Below, in pieces: positions 1 to 8,500 of a DNA stretch of 64,000 nucleotides. Each line of letters opens with the position of its first letter. The first letter of the stretch is position 1. Source of the DNA: Pseudoxanthomonas sp. YR558 (GTDB taxonomy: Bacteria; Pseudomonadota; Gammaproteobacteria; Xanthomonadales; Xanthomonadaceae). The translations under genes and the position numbers were made by a program. The stretch covers positions 2,391,501 to 2,455,500 of the forward strand of contig NZ_FPCI01000001.1 of NCBI RefSeq assembly GCF_900116385.1, read 5' to 3'. Below the pieces are notes generated by a model. It searched no databases and was not told the origin of the DNA. It saw nothing but the letters and a program-made list of their open reading frames with translations.

Positions 1-1255
1 CGACCACGACGAAGGGTTTGCCGGTGTCGCGCACGAAGGCCTGCGCCAATGGGCTGCGGCTGCGTTCGCCGAACGGGCCGGCCTGCAGCGTGGCGGGCTT
101 GCCGGTGGGCGTCACCTTGTCGCTGCGGTAGATGATGCCCACGCGGATCGTGTCCGGGCCGGGGCCCTGCTTCGCATCGATGAAGCGCCACGTGCCGCCG
201 CCGGCGTTCAACGCGGCGACGAGCTGGGCGAGGCTGGAGTCGGCGCCGTAGCCGTCGTTCTCCAGTTCCATCAGCGCGGCGATGTCGGGATCCAGCCCCC
301 GGATGGTGCCGACCAGTTTCTGCACCTGCGCCTGGTACTGCGCCGCGGTCTTGGCGCCGCGTACGGTGGGGAAGCCGCCGCCCTTGCCGTCGCCGTTGAA
401 CAGGTTCTCCAGGTTGAACGCGGCGATGCGCACGGTGCCGGCGACCTGCGGCGCGGCCGGGCGTTCCGGTGCGGCGATCGTCGGTGCCACGGTGAGCTGC
501 AGGCGCCACCCGCCGTGGCGCGCATCGACGATGCCCTGCGCGCCGGTCAGCACGGTGCCGGTGCGCAGCGGTTGGCCTTTCTTCACGTACCAGACAGTGG
601 CGGGGTCGCGTTGGGTGCTGCCGTCATCCAGCACCAGGGTGCGGCGCGCGTTGTCGGCGGCCAGGCGCTTGGCGTCGGCGCTGCCGGGCACGGCGACTTC
701 GCTGGGTTGCCACAGACGGCCGCCGAAGCTGGTGGTGAGTTCGCCGAAGCGACCCAGCGCGTCGGTACCGCTCAGCGTGAGCGGGGCGTCGATGCGGACG
801 AGCATGCCTTCATAGCGTTCCCAGTCGGCGGGTTGGGCGGTCAGCACAGTGGGTGCGATGCGGCCGGTGCCGCGCGACTGGATCACCGGCGCATGCAGCG
901 CCGTCAGCGTGTCGTCGCCGCCGGCCTTGCGCTCGCCGACGATGCCGCGCACGCGGATGCGGTCGCCCGCGGTGAGAAGCGGCGCGGGTGTGCCGTCTTC
1001 GAAGGCGACGAATAGCGCGTCGGACGTCGTCGCCTTGCCGTCGCCGGTGTCCTGCACGAACACGCCGCCCAGGTTGGCGAAGGCCGCGGTGACGACGCCT
1101 TCGACGGTGACGGTCTGCCCGTCCAGCGGGCTGCGCGCGCCTTCGCCCTGCACGTCGCCGATCGGCACGATGCGCTCCTTCGGCGTGGCGGCGCAGGCGG
1201 GCAGCGAGAACGAAGCGAGCAGGGCGAGCGTGAGCAGCGAGCGGGGAGACGTCAT
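1..1255 (-). CDS. Secreted endonuclease/exonuclease/phosphatase-family protein, ExeM/NucH-like (3' end outside window)
   Basis: The frame opens at an ATG read leftward from 1255 and stays open to the window edge, so the C-terminus is missing. The product starts with a signal peptide ending in a Cys-containing segment (LPACAATPKE), then an OB-fold-like region (SPLDGQTVTVEGVVTA, GVFVQDTGDG), as is usual for ExeM/NucH extracellular nucleases. From about residue 280 comes the start of an endonuclease/exonuclease/phosphatase domain: VRIAAFNLENLFNGDGKGG, then DPDIAALMELENDG with the metal-binding Glu. Members of the family are secreted or lipid-anchored, metal-dependent nucleases that degrade extracellular DNA. 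The catalytic His near the C-terminus lies outside the window and cannot be checked. It is convergent with nothing visible and is followed upstream by the cytochrome gene on the same strand. Confidence 0.8.
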   Translation of the reverse strand, partial: MTSPRSLLTLALLASFSLPACAATPKERIVPIGDVQGEGARSPLDGQTVTVEGVVTAAFANLGGVFVQDTGDGKATTSDALFVAFEDGTPAPLLTAGDRIRVRGIVGERKAGGDDTLTALHAPVIQSRGTGRIAPTVLTAQPADWERYEGMLVRIDAPLTLSGTDALGRFGELTTSFGGRLWQPSEVAVPGSADAKRLAADNARRTLVLDDGSTQRDPATVWYVKKGQPLRTGTVLTGAQGIVDARHGGWRLQLTVAPTIAAPERPAAPQVAGTVRIAAFNLENLFNGDGKGGGFPTVRGAKTAAQYQAQVQKLVGTIRGLDPDIAALMELENDGYGADSSLAQLVAALNAGGGTWRFIDAKQGPGPDTIRVGIIYRSDKVTPTGKPATLQAGPFGERSRSPLAQAFVRDTGKPFVVV

Positions 1256-1321
1256 CGTGATCGGACCGGGCGAGCGAGGCGGCAAGGGTAAACGGAATGC
1301 ATGACCGGAAGGCGGAAACAA

Positions 1322-1345
1322 AAACGCCGCCCGGAGGCGGCGTTT
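1322..1345 (-). terminator. Intrinsic terminator after the cytochrome c gene
   Basis: A perfect 10-bp stem (AAACGCCGCC / GGCGGCGTTT) with a 4-nt loop lies 20 bases beyond the stop of the leftward cytochrome gene. On the minus strand the stem is followed by a run of five T. Confidence 0.85.
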
Positions 1346-1364
1346 CTGCGGAAGGCGCCAGGCC

Positions 1365-1883
1365 TTACTTGATGTTGGCCAGCATCCAGTCGACGGTGGC
1401 GTGCACCTGCTCGTCGGTCAGGGCCGGGTTGCCGCCCTTCGGGGGCATGATGCCGCCGTCCGGACCTGTGAAGCCTTCGATGGCGTGCTTGTACAGGGTG
1501 TCCTTGCCCTTGCCGACGCGCGCGCCCATGCCGGCGGCGGTCAGGGTGGGGGCCTTGCCCACGCCGTTGGTGTGGCAGGCGCCGCAGAGGTTCTGGTAGA
1601 TCACGCTGCCGTCGGTGGTGCCGCCGTAGGCTACCTGCGAGGCGGCGGCGGCCTTGGCGGCGTCAGCGGCGGCGGCCTGCGCGGCGGCACCGGTTTCGCC
1701 GGCATAGACGGCGCCGGCCGGGGCGATGCGGGCCTCGGTGATCTGCGCGGTCTTGGGGTTCACTTCCGGCGGAATCGCGCCATGCAGGAAATGCGCGCCG
1801 ACGATCAGGCCACCGGTGACCAGCACCAGGAAGCCGATCACCATCGAGAAATGCTTGAGGAATTCCAGGTCGTAGTTACGCAC
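1365..1883 (-). CDS. Membrane-anchored c-type cytochrome (cytochrome c5-like)
   Basis: The product is 172 residues. Residues 12-33 form one hydrophobic N-terminal membrane segment that likely anchors the protein with the rest in the periplasm. An Ala-rich linker (about 62-84) leads to a single haem domain with CGACH at 100-104, where Cys100 and Cys103 bind haem covalently and His104 is the axial ligand. GGIMPPKGG near residue 145 supplies the likely Met ligand. This layout matches monohaem class I cytochromes that carry electrons between the bc1 complex and terminal oxidases; the exact partner cannot be told. A strong terminator follows directly, so it appears to be a single-gene unit or the end of one. 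Confidence 0.88.
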   Translation of the reverse strand: MRNYDLEFLKHFSMVIGFLVLVTGGLIVGAHFLHGAIPPEVNPKTAQITEARIAPAGAVYAGETGAAAQAAAADAAKAAAASQVAYGGTTDGSVIYQNLCGACHTNGVGKAPTLTAAGMGARVGKGKDTLYKHAIEGFTGPDGGIMPPKGGNPALTDEQVHATVDWMLANIK

Positions 1884-2049
1884 TTTCCACCTTTGGCAGC
1901 ACGGCCGCAGGGCCGTGCATGGCTACGAAAACGGGGGCCGACGGTCCGCGCGAGGCGCGTTCCAGGCGAGACCGGGCGCCGGAACGCCGCGGGCAAGGGC
2001 ACATTATAAGCAGTGAGGCCGTCTTTGCCTCAACACCGGCCCATCCGGC

Positions 2050-2763
2050 TCACTGCGCCAGATAGACCTGCAGCGGCGCATGCAGGGCCTGCAGCACCAC
2101 GCGCATCGGGTAGCCGGCACCGGCACCCTGGCCGGACAACGCCTGCTGCAGCACCTGCCGCTTCTCGCCACCCTCGATGTGCAGGTACAGGCGGCCCGCA
2201 TCGCGCAGGACCGGCAGGGTCAGGGTGATGCGGGGTTCGCCGGCGCCGGGGGCGCGCATCGGCAGGACGGTCGCGTCGGTCTCCGGGTCCATCGCCTCGG
2301 CCAGGCGGTCGCCGCCGGGGAAGAACGAGGCGGTGTGGCCGTCGCCCCCCATGCCGAGCACGGCGACATCGAGCGAAGCGGGGAGCGCAGCGGCGACCTC
2401 GGACAGGGCATCGTCCGGGATGGCGGCCGGGCGGTAGAGGGGGACGAAGCGGGCGTCGGCCGCCGCGTCCTGCAACAGATACGCCTTCACCAGGCGGGCG
2501 TTGGAGCGCTCGTGGTCCTCGTCGACCCAGCGTTCGTCGACCAGGGTGACGGTGACGTTCGCCCAGTCCAGCGCCTGCCGGGACAGGGCCTGCAGGAAGC
2601 GGCGCGGGGTGGTGCCGCCGGACAGCGCGACGCTGGCCTGGCCACGCAGGGCGAGGGCGGCGCGCAGGTCGTCGGCGACGGCCTGGGCCAGCGCCTGGGC
2701 GACGGCGTCGCCGTCCGGGAACGGGTGCAATTGGATCTGCAGCGAGAGATCGGTGGGGGGCAT
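2050..2763 (-). CDS. pgl: 6-phosphogluconolactonase
   Basis: The product is 237 residues and hydrolyses 6-phosphogluconolactone to 6-phosphogluconate, feeding the Entner-Doudoroff or pentose phosphate routes. Family signs are LALRGQASVALSGGTTP near residues 40-55, WANVTVTLVDERWVDEDHERSN (80-105), DVAVLGMGGDGHTASFFP (about 140-160, with the conserved GMGxDGHTAS-type loop) and a C-terminal RITLTLPVL segment. The ATG at 2763 (MPPTDLSLQ) was chosen; the frame opens further upstream, but that extension overlaps the zwf coding end and has no family similarity. The gene lies 88 bases downstream of zwf on the same strand and is probably co-transcribed with it. Confidence 0.93.
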   Translation of the reverse strand: MPPTDLSLQIQLHPFPDGDAVAQALAQAVADDLRAALALRGQASVALSGGTTPRRFLQALSRQALDWANVTVTLVDERWVDEDHERSNARLVKAYLLQDAAADARFVPLYRPAAIPDDALSEVAAALPASLDVAVLGMGGDGHTASFFPGGDRLAEAMDPETDATVLPMRAPGAGEPRITLTLPVLRDAGRLYLHIEGGEKRQVLQQALSGQGAGAGYPMRVVLQALHAPLQVYLAQ

Positions 2764-2851
2764 GGATCGACTCGGGAGTGGGGGCTTCCCGGGGGAAGGC
2801 AGGTCGGCGTGGGGGCGCCAGGAAAGCCCCGCCTGGGCGGGGCCGGCGACG

Positions 2852-4330
2852 TCAGACGGTGTCTTCGTGCCAGGTGCGGCCGTCGCGTTCGACCAGGGCC
2901 ACGGCGGCACTGGGCCCCCACGAACCGGCGGTGTAGGGCTTGGGCGTCTCGCGCCCGGCTTCCCAGGCGGAGAGGATCGGGTCGATCCAGGCCCACGCGG
3001 CCTCGACTTCGTCGCGGCGCATGAAGAGGGTCTGGTTGCCGCGGACCACGTCCATCAGCAGGCGCTCGTAGGCTTCCGGCTGGTGCACGCCGAAGGCCTC
3101 GGCGAAGCTCATGTCCAGCGGCACGTGCTGCAGGCGCAGGCCGCCCGGGCCCGGGTCCTTGATCATGATCCACAGCTTCACGCCTTCGTCCGGCTGCAGG
3201 CGCAGCACCAGCTTGTTGCCCATCACCGGGCCGGCGCTGTCGTCGAAGATGGAATGCGGGATCTGCTTGAACGCGATGACGATCTCCGAGACGCGCTCGG
3301 CCAGGCGCTTGCCGGTGCGCAGGTAGAACGGCACGCCGGCCCAGCGCCAGTTGTCGACTTCGGCCTTCAGCGCCACGAAGGTCTCGGTGCGCGAATCGGG
3401 CTTGCCAAGTTCGTCCAGGTAACCCGGCACCGCGGCGCCGCTGCTGGCGCCCGCGCGGTACTGACCACGCACGGACAGGTGGCCGACGTCTTCGCCGCGG
3501 ATCGGCTTGAGCGAGCGCAGGACCTTCAGCTTCTCGTCGCGCACGGCGTCGGCCTGCAGGGCGGCCGGGGGTTCCATCGCCACCATGCACAACAGCTGCA
3601 GCAGATGGTTCTGGACCATGTCGCGCAGCGCGCCGGAGGTGTCGTAGTAACCGGCGCGCTTCTCCAGGCCGACGGTTTCGGCCACGGTGATCTGCACGTG
3701 GTCGATGCGGCTTGCGTTCCACAGCGGCTCGAACAGGATGTTGGCGAAGCGCAGGGCCAGCAGGTTCTGGACGGTCTCTTTGCCCAGGTAGTGGTCGATG
3801 CGGAAGATCTGGTTCTCGGCGAAGGCGCTGCCCACGGCGTCGTTGATGACCGCGGCGCTGGCCGAGTCGTGGCCGATCGGCTTCTCGATCACCACGCGCG
3901 CGTTGCCGGTATTCAGGCCATGGGCGCGCAGGCGGTCGCAGATGTTCACGAACAGCGTGGGGCTGGTGGACAGATAGAAGACGCGGATGCGCTCACCGGT
4001 GGTCTGCAGGCGGGCGGCGAACTCATCCCAGCCCTCGTCCTTGGTGGCATCCAGGGCCATGTAGCCGAGCTTGTCGAGGAAGGCGGGCAGCTTGGCCTTC
4101 AGTGCTTCATCGCCACTGGCGATGCGGGCCAGCGCTTCGCCGACCTTCGCCCGGTATTCGGCATCGCCCTGCTTGTCGCGCGCCACGCCAAGGATGCGGC
4201 TCTCTTCCGGAATCTGGCCGTCGGCATAGCGTCGCAGCAGGCCCGGCAGCAGCTTGCGCAATGCCAGGTCGCCGGTGCCGCCGAAGATGACGAGATCGAA
4301 GGTGTCGACGGGCAGGGTCTTCGCGGTCAC
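2852..4330 (-). CDS. zwf: Glucose-6-phosphate 1-dehydrogenase
   Basis: The product (492 residues) oxidises glucose 6-phosphate to 6-phosphogluconolactone with NADP+ or NAD+. The N-terminal dinucleotide fold starts FDLVIFGGTGDLALRKLLP, VIEKPIGHD follows, and the signature RIDHYLGKETVQN, which holds the substrate-binding Lys and catalytic His, is intact. The GTG at 4330 (VTAKTLPVDTFDL) is preferred because it places the nucleotide fold at the usual distance from the N-terminus. An ATG at 4384 would add 18 residues without family similarity and would start inside the likely operator. The length matches the family (about 490). It is divergent from the GntR regulator gene and followed by pgl. Confidence 0.95.
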   Translation of the reverse strand: MTAKTLPVDTFDLVIFGGTGDLALRKLLPGLLRRYADGQIPEESRILGVARDKQGDAEYRAKVGEALARIASGDEALKAKLPAFLDKLGYMALDATKDEGWDEFAARLQTTGERIRVFYLSTSPTLFVNICDRLRAHGLNTGNARVVIEKPIGHDSASAAVINDAVGSAFAENQIFRIDHYLGKETVQNLLALRFANILFEPLWNASRIDHVQITVAETVGLEKRAGYYDTSGALRDMVQNHLLQLLCMVAMEPPAALQADAVRDEKLKVLRSLKPIRGEDVGHLSVRGQYRAGASSGAAVPGYLDELGKPDSRTETFVALKAEVDNWRWAGVPFYLRTGKRLAERVSEIVIAFKQIPHSIFDDSAGPVMGNKLVLRLQPDEGVKLWIMIKDPGPGGLRLQHVPLDMSFAEAFGVHQPEAYERLLMDVVRGNQTLFMRRDEVEAAWAWIDPILSAWEAGRETPKPYTAGSWGPSAAVALVERDGRTWHEDTV

Positions 4331-4366
4331 GGGAGCGTCTCGGTGCAACGGGAATGAGCGATCACA

Positions 4367-4383
4367 ATACCACCGGGGTACCA
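4367..4383 (-). promoter_or_regulatory. Putative operator of zwf: direct repeat TGGTAC-N5-TGGTAT
   Basis: Read on the minus strand this is TGGTACCCCGGTGGTAT: two TGGTA half-sites 11 bases apart, upstream of zwf. The second half-site doubles as a possible -10 hexamer (TGGTAT), with TTGGCA 16 bases upstream as a possible -35. The same arrangement occurs in front of the divergent gntR gene. Confidence 0.45.
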
Positions 4384-4427
4384 CAGGATGCCAACAGGTC
4401 CGCTAAGTGAAAGGATTGTTGCGGTAT

Positions 4428-4444
4428 TGGTACGTCACTGGTAT
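4428..4444 (+). promoter_or_regulatory. Putative operator of the GntR regulator gene: direct repeat TGGTAC-N5-TGGTAT
   Basis: TGGTACGTCACTGGTAT repeats the half-site with the same 11-base period as the zwf-side copy. It sits just upstream of the chosen ATG at 4455. TTGTTG at 4416-4421 and TGGTAT at 4439-4444, 17 bases apart, form a plausible sigma-70 promoter, so a protein bound here would block it. Confidence 0.45.
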
Positions 4445-4454
4445 CTTGATTGTC

Positions 4455-5204
4455 ATGCAAACGAACCTGCTCGAGGAATACCAGCGGCTGCAGACCGGTG
4501 AGTCCACCCGGGCAGTGGCCTACCTGCGCCTGCGTCGCGCGCTGCAGAACCTGATGGACGCCGGCGTGCTCCGGCCCGGCCAGGCCCTTCCCAGCGAGCG
4601 CGACCTGGCCCAGTTGCTGGATCTGTCGCGTGTGACCATTCGCAAGGCGCTGGCGGGTCTGATCGAAAGTGGTCTGCTCGTGCAGCGACAGGGTGCCGGT
4701 ACCTTCGTGGCCGAGCGGATCCTTAGGCAGTTCTCCCGCCTGACCAGCTTCACCGACGACCTGCGCGAGCGCGGGCTGAACCCGCAGGTGAAGTTCCTCG
4801 AGCGCACCGTGGGGGAAGTGACCCCCGAAGAATCGATGGCGCTCAACCTGTCGCCGGGCAGCGGCGTGGTGCGCATGTACCGTTTGCGGCACGTGGACGG
4901 ATCTCCGATCGCCATCGAGCGCACCCTGGTGCCTTACGCGCTGTTGCCGGACCCGGACAGCGTGACCACCTCGCTGTATGAGGCGTTGGACGCCTACGGC
5001 CACCGGCCCAAGCGGGCCTTGCAGCGACTGCGGGCGGTGGCCCTGGATGAAGAGGCTGCCCGCCACCTCGAGCTGCCTGTCGGTGCGCCGGGCCTGCTGG
5101 TCGAGCGGCGCGCCTTCCTGGAAGACGGTCGAGTCGTCGAATCCACCCGGTCCTACTACCGCGGCGATGCCTACGATTTCGTCGCCGAGCTGCAGAGCGA
5201 CTGA
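4455..5204 (+). CDS. GntR-family transcriptional regulator with UTRA domain
   Basis: The product is 249 residues. Residues about 18-85 form the GntR winged helix-turn-helix (YLRLRRALQNLM, LPSERDLAQLLDLSRVTIRKAL, LVQRQGAGTFVA). The rest is a UTRA ligand-binding domain (RLTSFTDDLRERGL, VVRMYRLRHVDGSPIAIERTL, SLYEAL). UTRA regulators usually sense sugar phosphates or similar small molecules. The ATG at 4455 gives a normal GntR N-terminus; the upstream ATG at 4407 would read through the putative promoter. Being divergent from zwf-pgl and sharing a repeated site with zwf suggests that it controls those genes and itself. The ligand is unknown. Confidence 0.9.
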   Translation: MQTNLLEEYQRLQTGESTRAVAYLRLRRALQNLMDAGVLRPGQALPSERDLAQLLDLSRVTIRKALAGLIESGLLVQRQGAGTFVAERILRQFSRLTSFTDDLRERGLNPQVKFLERTVGEVTPEESMALNLSPGSGVVRMYRLRHVDGSPIAIERTLVPYALLPDPDSVTTSLYEALDAYGHRPKRALQRLRAVALDEEAARHLELPVGAPGLLVERRAFLEDGRVVESTRSYYRGDAYDFVAELQSD

Positions 5205-5580
5205 TCCCCGGGCCGGTCGCGGCCCATTCACACACCCTCTTTAGGCCCAGACCCGCCACGCGTCCGCTTGGCGGGCATTCGTGTGTGCGCTATGTGGGTG
5301 CCGTCACGCCAAATACTTGACGTCGTTCAATGGAATGGTGCGATTATGTACACGTGTGTAGTTGCTGCTGTCATTAAATTGACGTTAAGATGACGTGAAT
5401 TGGGGTAGGCGTCACGATTTATCTGGACTTATGTCCGCTTTAACCACACGGATGCGAACTGTGACTCTGACCCATTGATTCGCCCGCGCTGCGGTGCGGG
5501 CGAAGGGCAGCAACTTCAAGACAGCCTTGGGGGAGGCAGTCCCTGGCTGGCTATTTCTGATCCAGTCGCAAGGGACCACC
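5205..5580. promoter_or_regulatory. Long, AT-richer upstream region of the DUF11/OmpA gene
   Basis: No gene is seen. The stretch is clearly less GC-rich than its surroundings. It holds TTGACGTCGT at 5317-5326, a GGAC-TTAT-GTCC inverted repeat at 5425-5436, an ACACGTGT palindrome near 5348 and a second TTGACG at about 5380. The first two recur in similar form upstream of the barrel gene at 41990. This fits a regulated promoter region with a long leader, but no start site can be fixed by eye. Confidence 0.4.
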
Positions 5581-8500
5581 GTGCACGGCCTGATCCATTT
5601 CTTCAAAGCGGCTTTCCGCCGCCGCATGGCGACCACGCCTGGTGTCCTGCTGGCCGCATTCGCGGTCCTTGCTCCCGCTCACGCGCAAACATCGGTTCAG
5701 AACACCGCGACAGTTGCCTTGCCGCCCGGCGCGACCGTGGTCGACAGCAATGCATCCAACAACACATCGACCGCGACGGTCGGCGTACTGGCGCTGCCCC
5801 GCCTGACGTTGGTCAAGCAGGTCGTCAACAACAATGGCGGCACGGCGCTGGTGACGGCCTGGACGCTGACGGCCACCGGCCCGGCCACGACCATCTCTGG
5901 CGCAACCGGCAGCGCGACGGTCACGTCGGCGGCGGTGCCTGCAGGGACGTATGCACTGGCGGAGTCGGGCGGTGCGGCCGGATACGCCGCCTCCACGTGG
6001 AGCTGCGTCAAGAATGGCGGTGCTGCCGTCCTCGCGAACTCGATCAGTCTGGTGGGTGGCGATGCTGCGACCTGCACTATCACCAATGATGACCAGGCCG
6101 CGACACTGACGCTGGTCAAGACGGTCATCAACGACAACGGCGGCACCGCCACGGTCAGCAACTTCCCGCTGACGGCGACCGGCCCGACCACGATCACCGG
6201 TGTGAGCGGTACGGCGGCCGTGACCAGTGCTTCGGTCAACGCGGGCGTGTACACGCTGTCGGAAGTGACGGCAGCCGGTTACGCCGCAGGCAGCTGGAGC
6301 TGCACGGCCGGGACCTTGTCCGGCAATCAGCTGACGCTGGCCAACGGCCAGAGCGCGAGCTGCTCGATCACCAACAACGACCAGGCCGCGACGCTGACGC
6401 TGGTCAAGACGGTCATCAACGACAACGGCGGCACCGCCACGGTCAGCAACTTCCCGCTGACGGCGACCGGCCCGACCACGATCACCGGTGTGAGTGGCGC
6501 GGCCGCAGTGACCAATGCTTCGGTCAACGCGGGCGTGTACACGCTGTCGGAAGTGACGGCAGCAGGTTACGCCGCAGGCAGCTGGAGCTGCACGGCCGGA
6601 ACCTTGTCGGGCAACCAGCTGACGCTGGCCAATGGCCAGAGCGCGAGCTGCTCGATCACCAACAACGACCAGGCCGCGACGCTGACGCTGGTCAAGACGG
6701 TCGTGAATACCGGCGGAGGTACTGCATCTCCGACCAACTGGACTTTGACCGCGAGTGGACCGACATCCCTCAGCGGTGCGGGTGGTGCAACCGGCCAGGT
6801 TGCCGCCGGCACGTATGTATTGTCCGAATCTACAGGCCCTGTCGATTACGTCGCCGGCAGCTGGAGCTGCACGGCCGGCACGTTGTCGGGAAGCCAGGTG
6901 ACGTTGGTCAACGGACAGTCAGCCACGTGCACCATCGTCAATACGTTCCAGTCTGCCCCCGCGCTGACGCTGGACAAGACCACGAGCACGCCGACGTATG
7001 CGTCGGTGGGCCAGGTGCTGTCGTACAGCTACCTGGTGACCAATAGCGGCAACACGACGATCACGGCGGCCATCACGGTGACCGACGACCGGATCGCGAC
7101 GGTGACGTGCCCGGCGCTGCCGGCCGGTGGCCTGTTGCCGACGCAGTCGATCACGTGTTCGGCGACGTACACGGTGACGCAGGCGGACCTGGATGCGGGC
7201 ACGGTGACGAACATCGCCCGCGCCAGCGATGGCACCACGACCTCGCCGACGGACACGGTGACGGTGACGGCGACGCAGACGCGTGCGCTGACGCTGGACA
7301 AGACCACGAGCACGCCGACGTATGCGTCGGTGGGCCAGGTGCTGTCGTACAGCTACCTGGTGACCAATAGCGGCAACACGACGATCACGGCGGCCATCAC
7401 GGTGACCGACGACCGGATCGCGACGGTGACGTGCCCGGCGCTGCCGGCCGGTGGCCTGTTGCCGACGCAGTCGATCACGTGTTCGGCGACGTACACGGTG
7501 ACGCAGGCGGACCTGGATGCGGGCACGGTGACGAACATCGCCCGCGCCAGCGATGGCACCACGACCTCGCCGACGGACACGGTGACGGTGACGGCGACGC
7601 AGACCTCCTCTCAGAGCCTGGTGAAGGCGCTGACCGGTGACAGCACCGGTGGTGCGGTCGCGGTGGGCGACGTGCTGACCTACACGGTCACGATGACCAA
7701 TACTGGCAACACGACGCTGACCGGCGTGGTGGTGAGCGATGCGCTGATCACCCCGAACAGCACCACCTGCCCGAATGTGGCGCCGGGTGCGACCTGCCAG
7801 CTGGTGGGTACGTACACGGTGACCCAGGCCGACGCCGATGCGGGCAACATCCGCAACACGGCGGTGGTGACCAGTCTGGTCTGCGCGGTGGGCAGCACCG
7901 ATCCGGCGTGCACGACGACGATCGACACCCCGGTGCCGCAGACGCCGTCGCAGACGCTGGTGAAGGCGCTGACCGGTGACAGCACCGGTGGTGCGGTCGC
8001 GGCGGGCGACGTGCTGACCTACACGGTCACGATGACCAATACTGGCAACACGACGCTGACCGGCGTGGTGGTGAGCGATGCGCTGATCACCCCGAACAGC
8101 ACGACCTGCCCGAATGTGGCGCCGGGTGCGACCTGCCAGCTGGTGGGTACGTACACGGTGACCCAGGCCGACGCCGATGCGGGCAACATCCGCAACACGG
8201 CGGTGGTGACCAGTCCGGTCTGCCCGGTGGGCAGCACCGATCCGGCGTGCACGACGACGATCGACACCCCTGTCGTGAATCCGGTTGTGACCTACACCAA
8301 GTCGGTCGCGCTCCCCATTGGCCAGACCGAAGTTTCGACGGGCGACACCCTCACCTACACGTTGAACGTGCAGGTCATGGCTGCGACAACCACATCCATC
8401 GTGACCCTGACCGATACCCTGGGAGCCGGCCTGACGCTGGCGACCGTATCGGGCGGCAGTTTCTCCTGCGGCACTGCGAACCCGCTGGTATGTACGTTGC

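Noticed and set aside
6091..8275. Regularly spaced repeats that could be taken for a CRISPR-like array
   Set aside because: Units are 288-339 bp, contiguous, in frame and encode beta-domain repeats; there are no short repeats with unique spacers and no cas genes.
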